Below, in pieces: positions 18,134 through 27,567 of a stretch of DNA of 64,000 nt. The first letter of the stretch is position 1; each line of letters opens with the position of its first letter. This DNA comes from Terriglobia bacterium (GTDB taxonomy: Bacteria > Acidobacteriota > Terriglobia > Terriglobales > Acidobacteriaceae), in the NCBI GenBank assembly GCA_020073165.1, contig JAIQFP010000004.1, positions 186,001 to 250,000 of the forward strand, given 5' to 3'. The position numbers and the translations under genes were made by a program. Under the pieces are notes generated by a model. It saw only the letters and a list, made by a program, of their open reading frames with translations. It was not told where the DNA came from and did no database searches.

Positions 18134-18844
18134 CTATTGCAGCGATTTGGGATCGGAGCGGTTCTTGGGGGTCTTCTTGTTCAGGAGCGCGACCAGTTCC
18201 TCCGCAGAGGCCGGGATCTTCACCTTGCCTTCCCGGATGATCTGCTTCGCGCTGAGTTTCTGTCCGTAGAGCTTCTCGTTGGCGCTTCCGTCCGAGCGCA
18301 GGGTGGAACCTTCCAGCGAGATTCCGGCGAACAGTCCCTTGGACCGGGAATACGACAGAATTTCGGCACTCATCACCACGTCAGTTGCACCTTCAGCGGA
18401 ACGCCCCTTGGGGCCAGCGGCGGCGGAGGCGTTTGCGCCCAACTTTACTTTGCTGCTCAGCAGCGAACGTGCTCCCTTCGGATTCATCACCAGCAGCACG
18501 AAGTCCGTGGCCTGCCCGCCCAGTTGGAACCCGATGTTGACACCTTCCAGCGCATACAGAGCCGGCGCTCCCCACGGTCCAGTGTAGTGCTGGCCGCTGC
18601 GGCAGATCATGACGCCACGGCCGTAGCTGCCGCCGATTCCGAACGCACCTTTCTTTACCGAAGGCAGAATGATCACGCACTCGGCCTTGTCCAGCAGGTC
18701 TTGGGGAATGTCATCCGGGATGTCCAGGATCTCTTTCAGAACCTCGCTGGAATCCTTTACCCGGTCTTCTTCTTTCTCGTTATCAGCGGCAAGAGCTGGG
18801 AGCACAAGGGCACACGTGAGGAGCAGAGCCAGCAGCGTTTTCAT
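18134..18844 (-). CDS. secreted SYLF-domain lipid-binding protein
   Basis: A 236-residue protein. Signal peptide MKTLLALLLTCALVLPALAA, an acidic linker, then a SYLF (DUF500/Ysc84) domain from about residue 65: AECVIILPSVKKGAFGIGG, GVMICRS and FQLGGQATDFVLLVMN. SYLF domains bind phosphoinositide or other acidic lipids in eukaryotes; in bacteria the exported versions have no established role. The ATG at 18844 has GGAGG upstream. The C-terminal tail is basic and Pro/Lys-rich. Confidence 0.88.
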   Translation of the reverse strand: MKTLLALLLTCALVLPALAADNEKEEDRVKDSSEVLKEILDIPDDIPQDLLDKAECVIILPSVKKGAFGIGGSYGRGVMICRSGQHYTGPWGAPALYALEGVNIGFQLGGQATDFVLLVMNPKGARSLLSSKVKLGANASAAAGPKGRSAEGATDVVMSAEILSYSRSKGLFAGISLEGSTLRSDGSANEKLYGQKLSAKQIIREGKVKIPASAEELVALLNKKTPKNRSDPKSLQ

Positions 18845-19122
18845 GAATCCTCCGTTGGGTTGAGACTTTATCTTAAACCAGGGGCCAGCACTTTGACCGT
18901 AGCGGGAAGTGCATCGAGCTTGCCCCCTAAATAGCAGATGCAGCACGTGTTCTTCCATGACCAAACGTGTGCTCCTTTTGTAACTTGGCACTGCCACAAG
19001 CCTCCCCTAGAGTCAGAGAGGCAAGAACCGTCCCCACGGTGGCTTTCGGCCCTTCGCGTGCATCTATATGTCCAGGAAGCCTCTGGCCGTGGGTTGTGGT
19101 GAAAATTTTGGACTGGTTGGGA

Positions 19123-20103
19123 ATGAAGTACACGAGGTCCTTCTGTTTCGGAGCGCTGATGCTGGTCGCGGTGCAACTTCCGCTCGTGGCCCAGAGCGCC
19201 TCTCTGCTTCACCCTTCCAACATGGCCGTGGCCACCTCGACAGCTGATTCCGACCAGGCCGATTCCGTCCTGACGATCAAGAAGCGGGTGGACGAGGTCA
19301 ACGTTCTGTTTATTGCCACCGACCGCCACGGCAAGTTCGTCCGCAACCTGAACCAGAACGATTTCACCATTCTGGACGACCACCAGCCGCCGCAAGCCAT
19401 CGTGGATTTCCGGCGTGAGACCGACCTGCCACTGGAACTGGGACTGTTGGTGGATATCAGCGGCTCGGTGCGCAGCCGCTTCGACTTCGAACAGCAGGCA
19501 GCGGTTGACTTCCTGCAGCACACCCTGCGCCCCGGCTTCGACAAAGCCTTCGTGGTGGGCTTCAATGGCCACAGCCAGTTGATGCAGGACTTCACCGATA
19601 ACGTTGAACTGCTTTCCGTTGGCGTATACCGCTTGCGCAGCGGCGGCGGCACGGCGCTATACGACGCCATCTACCGGGCATGTCACGACAAGCTGATCAA
19701 GGGCCAGTCCGATCATCCGGCGCGGCGTGCGATCGTGGTGGTCAGCGACGGTGAGGACAACCAGAGCGAGGTTACCCGGGCGCAGGCGATCGAGATGGCG
19801 CAGCGCGCTGAAGTCATCATCTACGCCATTTCCACCGACGACAGCGGCCTGATCCTGCGTGGTGACAAGGCCCTTGAGCAACTCGCCGACGCGACCGGCG
19901 GCCGCGCCTTCTTCCCCTACAAGATGAAGGACATCAAGAACTCGTTCAACTCGATTGAAGACGAGCTGCGCAGCCAGTACATCGTCTCCTACCGGCCGGC
20001 GAATTTCGATGCCGACGGCCGCTACCGCTCCATCCAGATTACCGCCTTGAAGAAAGACCTCCAGGTCCGCGCCCGTAAGGGCTACTACGCCCCACGGCAG
20101 TAG
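19123..20103 (+). CDS. VWFA-related acidobacterial domain protein
   Basis: A 326-residue exported protein: signal peptide (residues 1-25), an N-terminal beta domain typical of this acidobacterial family (KRVDEVNVLFIATDRHGKFV), then a von Willebrand A domain with the MIDAS DISGS motif (Asp111, Ser113, Ser115), the Thr-containing GGGTALYDAI and a VVVSDGEDN aspartate. The tail YRSIQITALKKDLQVRARKG closes the family. Likely binds a protein or ligand through a divalent metal. The ATG at 19123 gives the signal peptide. Confidence 0.9.
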   Translation: MKYTRSFCFGALMLVAVQLPLVAQSASLLHPSNMAVATSTADSDQADSVLTIKKRVDEVNVLFIATDRHGKFVRNLNQNDFTILDDHQPPQAIVDFRRETDLPLELGLLVDISGSVRSRFDFEQQAAVDFLQHTLRPGFDKAFVVGFNGHSQLMQDFTDNVELLSVGVYRLRSGGGTALYDAIYRACHDKLIKGQSDHPARRAIVVVSDGEDNQSEVTRAQAIEMAQRAEVIIYAISTDDSGLILRGDKALEQLADATGGRAFFPYKMKDIKNSFNSIEDELRSQYIVSYRPANFDADGRYRSIQITALKKDLQVRARKGYYAPRQ

Positions 20104-20118
20104 GACCAGCGCATCTGC

Positions 20119-20601
20119 TCAAGCCCCCTTTTTCAGCTCCTGAGCCCCCTTGTTCGATTGGTAGTGTCCCGGCGTCACCCGGAAGGCAATGCTCAAACGG
20201 TTCCAGGCATTGATGGTAGTCACCGCCAGGGTGAGGTCGGACAGTTCCTTCTCGCTGAAGTGCGGGCGCACGCGCTCGAACACCTCGTCGGGCACATGTC
20301 CCTGGGTGATCCGCGTTACCGCCTCCGCCCACTCCAGCGCCGCGCGTTCGCGCTCGCTGTAGTAGGGGGACTCCTCCCAGGCATCCAGCCCGTATAGCCG
20401 CTGCTCGTTTTCCCCGAGGGCCCGCAGATCTTTCCAGTGCATGTCGATACAGTAGGCGCAGCCATTGATCTGCGAGACCCGCAGCTTGATCAGATCCTGC
20501 AGCTTCTCTTCCAGGCCGGAGGTGTGCAGATATTCTTCCACGCCCAGCAATGCTTTCAAGGCGCCAGGCGCGACGGCATAAGCGTTCAAGCGAGGTTTCA
20601 T
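20119..20601 (-). CDS. carboxymuconolactone decarboxylase / AhpD-like peroxidase family protein
   Basis: A 160-residue all-helical AhpD-fold protein with the redox signature Cys48-Ala-Tyr-Cys51-Ile-Asp-Met-His55. Members reduce peroxides via the CxxC pair or use the fold for other chemistry. Here the intact CxxCxxxH suggests an alkylhydroperoxidase. Full length for the family. ATG at 20601 with GGAGC close upstream. Convergent with the VWFA gene, 15 bases between stops. Confidence 0.9.
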   Translation of the reverse strand: MKPRLNAYAVAPGALKALLGVEEYLHTSGLEEKLQDLIKLRVSQINGCAYCIDMHWKDLRALGENEQRLYGLDAWEESPYYSERERAALEWAEAVTRITQGHVPDEVFERVRPHFSEKELSDLTLAVTTINAWNRLSIAFRVTPGHYQSNKGAQELKKGA

Positions 20602-20701
20602 GATGCTCCTTTCGGAGAAGTGGCTTACGGGTTTGGATGAAAACCGGGGTCGCGGGTTGCAGATTATCGCCGCACGCTAGGTCTCGCGTGGCCAGCGTCT
20701 T

Positions 20702-21678
20702 TCACGGTTGTGGAACTAGGAGGAACCCCTCGTCTTCTTTTCCCTTGTAATCTCCCCAGCCCACGATCTCGCCGCGATTGTTGATGCCGGTGGCGGCTTC
20801 CAGTTTCCAGCCGGAGCCGGGAGCAATGCGCTCGTTCAAGTCGTGAAACCCGGAAGTCTCTTCCCACACAAAGGCTCGTAGCGCATCGGAGGGGGGGCGA
20901 AGGAGCCAACGATCACGTCACAATCATTGAAGGCCCTGGGCTGGCTGGGAAACTTGGGTGACAAATCCAGACGAACGAGTTGGCCCTCTTTGTATAGCAG
21001 GATGCGGGGAAATACCTGCACGAGGACGTGTCCAGCATCGTTGATGGCCAGCGCGGAGCTATAGTCTTCGCCCGGCACGATACGCTGGATTCCATGCGTC
21101 TTGTCCCAAAGGAACGCGTGGTAGAGGCCCTGCGAATCGTAGAACTCACCCACCACCTGGCCTTGATTGTTGATCCCGGTGGCGGCGCCCCCGCAGCATG
21201 CTCCCAGATCGACAGCAGCCTGGTTTTTCCAGAGGACAGGGACCGTCCCGGCTTTTCCACTAACGGCCGATTCGCCCGCGATCTCGTCCGCATCGTCAAT
21301 CGCGTTGGGCTTGGACTGTTCACCGGACAGCAGGGTGAGCTTGCCGTCCTGGAAAATGAAGGCGTGCCGCTTGCTTGCATCGTTATTGGTCGCAACCCCG
21401 ATCAGGTGACCGGCGGTGTTCAGGCCGAGACCCTCGGCGAGCTCGAACCCAGCGGGTAGGCCGATCTGCTTTTGTCCTTCCTTTTCCGACCACAAAGCCG
21501 CGTGGTGTGCAGGAGTGGTCCCGGCGACTTGGCCGGAATCGTTAATTCGCGCCGGCCGCAGGGGCAGAGCGATCAATTTGTAATGTTCGGCGATGCACTG
21601 TCTGCCGGATTGTCCGGCCAGGACTTGCGCCGAGATGACCGCGAGGAACAGGGCCGCGGAGAAGAGAAAGCGTCGCAT
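20702..21678 (-). pseudogene. HAF-repeat secreted protein, frameshifted at a C7 run
   Basis: The signal peptide MRRFLFSAALFLAVISAQVLA is followed by repeated modules with GINNQGQVVGEF and HAFLWD, the HAF repeat pattern of exported proteins of unknown role. The frame breaks at a run of seven G (plus strand 20891-20897). The open frame continues only to a stop at 20836, whereas the frame obtained with one more C on the minus strand restores LRAFVWEETSGFHDLNERI and GINNRGEIVGWGDY up to a TGA at 20702. It is therefore a one-base deletion in a homopolymer: a real pseudogene, phase variation or a sequencing error. The ATG lies 5 bases past the stop of the TonB receptor. Confidence 0.8.
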
Positions 21679-21682
21679 CAGT

Positions 21683-24034
21683 TCAGAAGCCTCCACGCAG
21701 GCGAATCGCAAAGGTACGTCCCGAAGCGACCGCCGTGCCCGAGAAGATCCCGGCAAAATTGATGACGTTCAAACGGTCGGCAAGGTTGAAGGCGTCCGCT
21801 TGCACGCGGAGGGAGCGTTGATCGTGAACCCACAGATCGCAGCCCAGCGAAGCGTCTATTGTCGCGGACGGCCGCACCCGGCCCCTGGCGAAATTCACTT
21901 TGCCCACGACATTCGGTCCAAACTGCTCCACCAGCGTGGGCAGATCGACCGGACCGTTCAGTTCAACCGGCAGTCCACTTCCGTAAGAGCCCGCGACCGC
22001 AGCCCAGAGGCGGCCGGTAATCTGATAAAGAATACGTCCGTTCGCCGTATTCCGCTGGTCCTGGGTAATGGGGACGGTGATGGAGGAATTGAGCTGGCTG
22101 GTGTCGTCGCCCAGGAACAAGCCTCCTGCTACCGGAAGGTGTGCTCTTCCCAGAAGGTACGAATAGCCGAGCGCGCCCGAGACCCTTCCCCAACGGGGAA
22201 TCTCGAACTTGCTCTCCACCCCATAAATGGCGGCCTGATGAAAGGCAATGGGGAAGCTCACCCCGGTGTTCAGCAACAAGTCATCGTCAGGGAAGTTATG
22301 GATCTCGCGGCGAAAATAGCTGACGGTCCAAGAGGTCTTGTTGAACAGGCTCTTGGTCAATCCGGCTTCATAGTAGTTTCCCCGCGCCGGACGGACGGGC
22401 AGGAACGCACTCGCTGGGTTCAGGCTACGAGCGGCCTGCGAACTGGGCAGCAACAGGTTCTCCGTTGCCGGCGTCTGAAAAATGCGGTCATAGGACGCAC
22501 GCAGTAGCACACCCGCTGACGGAAAATAATAGGCCGCTCCCAGTCGCGGACTGAGCGCCGCCTCGTCCACCAGAAGGTGGTAATGGTCCCAGCGCAGCCC
22601 CGCATTCAGAGTGAAGTTCCCAAACTTCATCGTGTCCTGGCCGAACACCGATTCCTCCACGTCATGCCTGTGCCCGGAGAAATTGAAACTCAGCGGAGTC
22701 GAAGGGTCGAAGAAGGAAGCATCGGTGATGTGGTAGGAAAAAGCCTCGTGCAACGCTGCTACGATTACATCTGCTCCGGCCTTCCAATCGTGACGCCCGT
22801 GATGGCCGGCAACGGCGGTGCGCAGATAGCCCTCGCGAAATCCACGGTCCTGCGCGGGAGCAATGGGAGTCGATTGCGCATTCGAGTTCAGGTCTGCCGC
22901 CAGGTCGCGACCTCTGGCCTGCACACTGGCCAACAGGTTCGGCGAGAAGATGTGCTGGTAGGATATCTGCCCGCTGACTTCATCCGTCCCCCGGTCCTGC
23001 CGCTGCCCGGCTTCCTGCTGCACTCTTTCATTGGGCACCAGGAACGAGGTCCGGCCGTAGCGCAGCGATATCTGCAAGCGATCGCGTTCCCCGAAGTCGT
23101 GCTCAAAGCCGGTGCCAAGTCCGAAGTTCGAACCGTTGTTGGTGAAGTTCTCTTCCACCGGGGGATCCAGGTAGCGGTCGGTACGAGCTCCGGTCAGGCT
23201 GAAGGTGGCCGCATTTTGCCCCCGCTGGTAGGCGCCGGAGGCAAATCCGCCCACCGTGCCGAAACTGCCTCCCTGCACCGAGCCCGTGGCGTGGAATCCA
23301 GGCTCCTTGGCGCGCGTGGTGACAGCCTCGACCACGCCGCCCAGCTTGCGTCCGAATTCGGCAGGATAGCCCCCGGTCATGATGTTGACCGACTGCAGTT
23401 CCTCAGCGTCGAGGGACGGAGCGAACGCTGGAGAGCGGTTGTCCAGGACGGGAAGCCCGTCGACCACGACCTGAGTGTCGTACTCCGCGCCCCGGGGATG
23501 CAGCACTCCGTTGGCTTCAAGCAGCCAGCCGGGCTGCACCCGCACCAGGTCAACCACTCCACGGCCGGGCGAAGATGCCGGACTTGGGCGCAAATTCTCC
23601 GGGCCCAGATGGAAAGCCATGCCGGTTTGAATCGGATCCAGCAGGGTGGGTGAATCAGTCACCGGAACCTGGGTCTGAACTGGGGCCACCTTCATGATGG
23701 CAACGTGACTCAAAGGGATCGGAGAACGGATATCCAGCAGGACTGAATACTCGGCAAAACCGTCCGCGCGCAGGTTGAGCCGGTACACGCCGAAGGGCAA
23801 ATCCCGGGCGACGTAAGAGCCTTCCCGGCCAAACGTAAAGGCTCGCCGGAACTGATTCATCTGGCTGGTGAGTGTTCCGCTAGCCCCCAGAGTCCGTCCG
23901 GTTGTGTCTTTCACCGCAAGGCGCAGCTCCCCGACGCTGGCTTGCGCCGCCATCTGCGGCACCAAGACCAGAAGCAGGAGCGCGAGTCCCCACGGTCCCC
24001 AACCCCGCCAACAGCTTGTATTGCGGATATTCAA
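21683..24034 (-). CDS. TonB-dependent outer-membrane receptor
   Basis: A 783-residue protein: signal peptide (GLALLLLVLVPQMAAQA), a carboxypeptidase-regulatory-like beta domain (about 33-115), a plug domain (about 165-260; VQPGWLLEANGVLHPRGAEY, VVVDGLPVLDNR) and a barrel of about 500 residues ending with FAIRLRGGF, a terminal Phe as expected. These receptors import large ligands by TonB energy. The start is a TTG at 24034, as no ATG precedes the signal peptide. It overlaps nothing, and the HAF gene follows after 4 bases, so the two are probably co-transcribed. Confidence 0.88.
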   Translation of the reverse strand: MNIRNTSCWRGWGPWGLALLLLVLVPQMAAQASVGELRLAVKDTTGRTLGASGTLTSQMNQFRRAFTFGREGSYVARDLPFGVYRLNLRADGFAEYSVLLDIRSPIPLSHVAIMKVAPVQTQVPVTDSPTLLDPIQTGMAFHLGPENLRPSPASSPGRGVVDLVRVQPGWLLEANGVLHPRGAEYDTQVVVDGLPVLDNRSPAFAPSLDAEELQSVNIMTGGYPAEFGRKLGGVVEAVTTRAKEPGFHATGSVQGGSFGTVGGFASGAYQRGQNAATFSLTGARTDRYLDPPVEENFTNNGSNFGLGTGFEHDFGERDRLQISLRYGRTSFLVPNERVQQEAGQRQDRGTDEVSGQISYQHIFSPNLLASVQARGRDLAADLNSNAQSTPIAPAQDRGFREGYLRTAVAGHHGRHDWKAGADVIVAALHEAFSYHITDASFFDPSTPLSFNFSGHRHDVEESVFGQDTMKFGNFTLNAGLRWDHYHLLVDEAALSPRLGAAYYFPSAGVLLRASYDRIFQTPATENLLLPSSQAARSLNPASAFLPVRPARGNYYEAGLTKSLFNKTSWTVSYFRREIHNFPDDDLLLNTGVSFPIAFHQAAIYGVESKFEIPRWGRVSGALGYSYLLGRAHLPVAGGLFLGDDTSQLNSSITVPITQDQRNTANGRILYQITGRLWAAVAGSYGSGLPVELNGPVDLPTLVEQFGPNVVGKVNFARGRVRPSATIDASLGCDLWVHDQRSLRVQADAFNLADRLNVINFAGIFSGTAVASGRTFAIRLRGGF

Positions 24035-24128
24035 GGCTTGCAGGACATCTTAAACCGGACGGCCCTGCGGGGCTGTTCAACCGGCCCTGCGGTCAGGCTG
24101 CCAACCGGGGATGGGACCGCAGGGCGCA

Positions 24129-25730
24129 CTACTGCGCAGCGCTCCCGGTGGCTTGGTTCGTGCCCAGCAAGCCGTACACCGACAGCGTCTTGACCGCCGG
24201 AACGTACACCTTTCCGTTGGCAATAGTCGGGACGGCAAACTTCACCGCTCCTCCAGCGCCGTCCCGCGACGAATTCTGGGTGCTGTCGTAGAGTTCGTTG
24301 TCCAGATTGGTGGCGTCGTAGGCCCGCAGAATGCAGGAGCTACCATCGGTTTGCAACACCCAGGCGATTCCATTGCTGTCGCCGTTGGCGGAGATCGACG
24401 GCGTGGGTCCCGGGTAACTGATAAACACGGCAGACTCCGAAGTCGGCGAGGTGGACAACAACCCCGTGCTGGGATTGAACGCGTACATCTTGATGAAGTC
24501 GTACGAGCCGCCAAAGTACACGTTGTTGTTCCACCAGGCAGGCATTGCCCAGACGCCGCCGACCGCAAGGTCCAGGTGTTGGACGATCTGGTCGTTGTTG
24601 TTGGGATTGTAGTGTCCCATGTGATCGCGATCGATCAGGTAAACCGTGCCTTCCTTGCCGGCCTGCACCAGCAGGTGCCGGTGCGGGCCAGTCTGGTCCG
24701 GCAGCAGGAGCACTCCCCCTGAACCGAGATCGACATCGCCGTTTTCCAGCGAGTCCTGGTCATAGGGAGTGAAGTAGTCGGAAACCTTGAAGCGATTGGT
24801 GGTGGGCAGTGGAAGTTTGATGATGGAATCCCCGAAGTCGCGGCCGCCGCCGTCGACGTCAAACGTGCCGTTGCCGCTGGCGACAAACAGGTTGAACCTG
24901 GCGTCCGCCGCAAGGCCCGCTCCCGAAGCCCAGAAGCCACCCAGGCCGGCGTCGGGGGTCGAGTTCCACACCGCCTTCTGGGCCAGCGTCTGCGTATCGT
25001 AGCTCATGATCCAGCCGTGGTAGGGACCGATGTCGCAATGCGAAGCCCAGCCGATGTAGACCGCGCCGCTCTGCAGCAGCAATCCCGGACGCTGGCTGTG
25101 GCGCAGGGGATCGAAGGTGATGAAGCCGTTCACCGAACCGTCGCCGCTGCCCTTGACCTTGGCCCGGATGACCACGGGGCCGCCGAACTTCTCGGCGCCG
25201 GTGGCGATGTCGAGCGCATGCAGGCGCTGGACAAACTTGCCCCGCTCCTTGGTCTTGGCCACCACATAGAGCGTGCCGCTGGCGGTGTCGATCACGGGTG
25301 TTCCGGTCACGCCGATCTCCGGTATCAGATCGCTACAGCCTACGTCGTTGCTGGAGACCGTAGTGATGCCCTGGGACGGATTAATGAAACTGGTCTTCCA
25401 CAAAGGCGAAGCGTTGCTGCCAGTATTGTTGTCGGCGTCGAAGGCATACACGCTATCGTGCTCGGTTGCCACGTAGACGACGTTGTGCGTGCCTTTGCTC
25501 GGAATGCTGACGTTCGGAACATAGAGCGGCTGGGCATACACGAAGCCGTCTACCGCCTGCGAGAACAGTTTGCCAAAGGTGGTCACGTGCACGTTGGCAG
25601 GAGTAAGGATGGTCTCGCTGGTATTTTGCCCGGTGCGGCTGTTGTCATTATGAAAGGTGGTGACGCGGACCTGGGCGGAAGCCAAGGCGGCAAGCGACAG
25701 GATTAATGTTGCAAGGCAGAGCGACTTCAT
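24129..25730 (-). CDS. secreted PQQ-type beta-propeller protein
   Basis: A 533-residue protein with a signal peptide (MKSLCLATLILSLAALASA) and repeated propeller blades: VVYVATEHDSVYAFDAD, TLYVVAKTK, VNGFITFDP, NLFVASGNG and KVYVPAVKTLSVYGLL. In Acidobacteria this family is usually labelled pyrrolo-quinoline-quinone repeat protein. The catalytic residues of a PQQ dehydrogenase are not evident, so enzymatic activity is unproven. ATG at 25730. The TonB receptor follows on the same strand after a 94-base gap. Confidence 0.85.
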   Translation of the reverse strand: MKSLCLATLILSLAALASAQVRVTTFHNDNSRTGQNTSETILTPANVHVTTFGKLFSQAVDGFVYAQPLYVPNVSIPSKGTHNVVYVATEHDSVYAFDADNNTGSNASPLWKTSFINPSQGITTVSSNDVGCSDLIPEIGVTGTPVIDTASGTLYVVAKTKERGKFVQRLHALDIATGAEKFGGPVVIRAKVKGSGDGSVNGFITFDPLRHSQRPGLLLQSGAVYIGWASHCDIGPYHGWIMSYDTQTLAQKAVWNSTPDAGLGGFWASGAGLAADARFNLFVASGNGTFDVDGGGRDFGDSIIKLPLPTTNRFKVSDYFTPYDQDSLENGDVDLGSGGVLLLPDQTGPHRHLLVQAGKEGTVYLIDRDHMGHYNPNNNDQIVQHLDLAVGGVWAMPAWWNNNVYFGGSYDFIKMYAFNPSTGLLSTSPTSESAVFISYPGPTPSISANGDSNGIAWVLQTDGSSCILRAYDATNLDNELYDSTQNSSRDGAGGAVKFAVPTIANGKVYVPAVKTLSVYGLLGTNQATGSAAQ

Positions 25731-26055
25731 GCGATCCCCCTGGTGCAGGACTCCAGGCTAGCAGTGCGAAATCCCCCGGTATGCCATGACGGTAGCTGGT
25801 CGAAGAGGCGATTCGAGGCGTCAAGAACTCTTTACCGAGCATAGCAAGCGTGTCAAGAGATGAGGGCGGCTAGAGACTTTCGCCTCCAAGCCGGGCGGCG
25901 CACTCGCAGAGCGCGGTTTCGCGCCCGTAAGTGCTTGCAGGGCGGAGACAAAGGTTGTGCTGCGGAGGGTCAAGGTGGTGCTACAATTTCGGCAGATCAG
26001 CCGCGGCGTTGATCCCCACCGATTGCCGCAACGCAGTCCGAATTCGGGGCTCTTC
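25731..26055. other. 325-bp divergent intergenic region
   Basis: Lies between two divergently read genes and should hold both promoters. No gene, hairpin or conserved motif stands out. TACAAT at 25982-25987 is a possible -10 hexamer for the plus-strand gene. Confidence 0.4.
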
Positions 26056-26889
26056 ATGGCAAGGACGCGAACGAAGATCGCAGTCATTCTGATGTCAATG
26101 TTGCTGTGCTTGGCGGCAGCGACTCCGGTCTACGCCACGCAGCGGCGTGCCGCGCCCAAGCCCGTTGCCAAAGCGCCGGAATCCACGCCCGCTATCGAGG
26201 TCGTCCAGCCGCCTCCGCAGCCACTCACGCTGGAGCAGCAGCCTGCGTCTCCACCGCGGGTCAGTTATCAAGACGGCCTGTTGACCATCGCGGCGCACAA
26301 CTCCACCCTGGGGGACATTTTGCGCAGTGTGCATGCGCAAACCGGGGCCGCGGTGGATGTTCCGGGGAATGCGACCGAGCGGGTCGTGGGCCATTTCGGT
26401 CCGGGGCCGGCGCGGGAGGTGCTGGCGGAGTTGCTGAATGGATCGCATTTCAATTATGTGATGTTGGGATCGGCGACCAACCCGGACACACTGGAGCGTG
26501 TGATCCTGACGTCGAGGACCGGTGGTCTGCCTGAAACCTCATCTGTAGCTCAGGTGGCCAGCCGGCCGGTCGTCTCTCCTCCGGCTCCGGTTGAGCCCCA
26601 GGAAGAGCCGCTGGACGCCAACAGCGACGAAGATTTCTCCGATGACCAGGTGGCGGACCAGCCGGCCGAAGAGGCGCAACCCGACCAGAACCAGGATGCC
26701 AGCCAACAGCAGCAAGAGCAGCAGCAACTGCAGCAGCAAGGATTCCCCAATGCCCAGCCGGGGGTGAGGAGTCCAGAACAACTGCTGCGCGAGTTGCAGC
26801 AGCGGCAATTGCAGCAGCAGGGCAACCCTCAGGTCCCACCGCCAGGGTTCCCGGTTCCTCCTAATCAGCAGTCGCAGCCGCCGCAGTAG
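26056..26889 (+). CDS. exported protein with STN-like domain and Gln/Pro-rich tail
   Basis: A 277-residue protein: signal anchor (ALL of residues about 5-25 hydrophobic, ending PVYA), a Pro-rich spacer, an STN/secretin-N-like domain at about 75-145 (GLLTIAAHNSTLGDILRSVH, then VLAELLNGSHFNYVMLGS), an acidic stretch, and a C-terminal third made mostly of Gln, Pro and Asn. STN domains occur at the periplasmic end of secretins and TonB receptors. A free one suggests a periplasmic adaptor. The start is the ATG at 26056. No neighbour reveals a partner. Confidence 0.7.
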   Translation: MARTRTKIAVILMSMLLCLAAATPVYATQRRAAPKPVAKAPESTPAIEVVQPPPQPLTLEQQPASPPRVSYQDGLLTIAAHNSTLGDILRSVHAQTGAAVDVPGNATERVVGHFGPGPAREVLAELLNGSHFNYVMLGSATNPDTLERVILTSRTGGLPETSSVAQVASRPVVSPPAPVEPQEEPLDANSDEDFSDDQVADQPAEEAQPDQNQDASQQQQEQQQLQQQGFPNAQPGVRSPEQLLRELQQRQLQQQGNPQVPPPGFPVPPNQQSQPPQ

Positions 26890-26993
26890 GCTTCAAGTTC
26901 TGGCGCCACTGGCTCCGCCAGAAGGTGTGGCTGATGCGTTGACTTGCCCGCAGTCTGATGTCGCGGTGCACAATTCCGCTGGAGTGGGCGACC

Positions 26994-27134
26994 GTCTGGA
27001 AGCAGATTGTTCCGCTCGATCCCACCGGTGTCTCCACCATCGGACCCATCCTGATGACACCGAACGGAAAGACGTACGTCTATGGTTTCCATCGCACGCT
27101 CGGAGACCTTTATCTGGTGGAGGGGCTGAAGTAG
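26994..27134 (+). pseudogene. relic of a WD40-type Ser/Thr kinase C-terminus
   Basis: The frame reads VWKQIVPLDPTGVSTIGPIL and ends TYVYGFHRTLGDLYLVEGLK before a TAG. From memory of the family, this LTPDGKxYxYxxxRxLSDLYLVEGL ending closes the propeller of many acidobacterial serine/threonine kinases. No kinase domain or start lies upstream; a stop precedes the fragment near 26938. It is best read as a gene remnant. Confidence 0.55.
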
Positions 27135-27176
27135 ATTTCCGTAAGCCTGGGCCGCGACACCGGAGAACTGAATCCT

Positions 27177-27353
27177 TCAGTCGCCGCTGGCGTGCGTCTC
27201 GATCAATACAGGGGTGCCAACAGCTGGTTGCCGGGTCTGGTGGGAAAAGGCGTAGAGGATGGTAGTGACGGCGCCGTAGGCGGCCAGGATGCCGACTGTT
27301 ACCGCCAGAATCGCTGTGGAACTGAGAACGAACACCACCCAGAGACTACCCAA
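27177..27353 (-). CDS. possible small membrane protein
   Basis: A 58-codon frame from a TTG at 27353, with GGGAAGG upstream, encodes LGSLWVVFVLSSTAILAVTV and then GILAAYGAVTTILYAF, one or two membrane helices, followed by a polar tail ending HASGD. Composition is unlike random frames here. No family is recognised. The start codon is uncertain and a short upstream frame from GTG ends inside it, so a frameshifted longer gene is possible. Confidence 0.4.
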   Translation of the reverse strand: MGSLWVVFVLSSTAILAVTVGILAAYGAVTTILYAFSHQTRQPAVGTPVLIETHASGD

Positions 27354-27567
27354 GTTCGGCCTGCCTTCCCGTGAAATGCCGCAGCCGCAAGTCCGGAGGT
27401 TCTTTCACGGAATCCGAGGGGACCACGCGGCGCGAACCTTTCAATCTACCCGCGTTGACGCTTGCTGCTGTTAGCAAATAAGATACGTGAGTAGGGTTGC
27501 GCACCCCCACTCTCCAACATTTCAGGGGACCCGTCCATATTACGGAAGGGCATTACTTTCGGACTCC

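Noticed and set aside
27178-27374. 60-codon plus frame from 27192
   Set aside because: Opposite strand to the membrane-helix frame, with no family or membrane pattern of its own.
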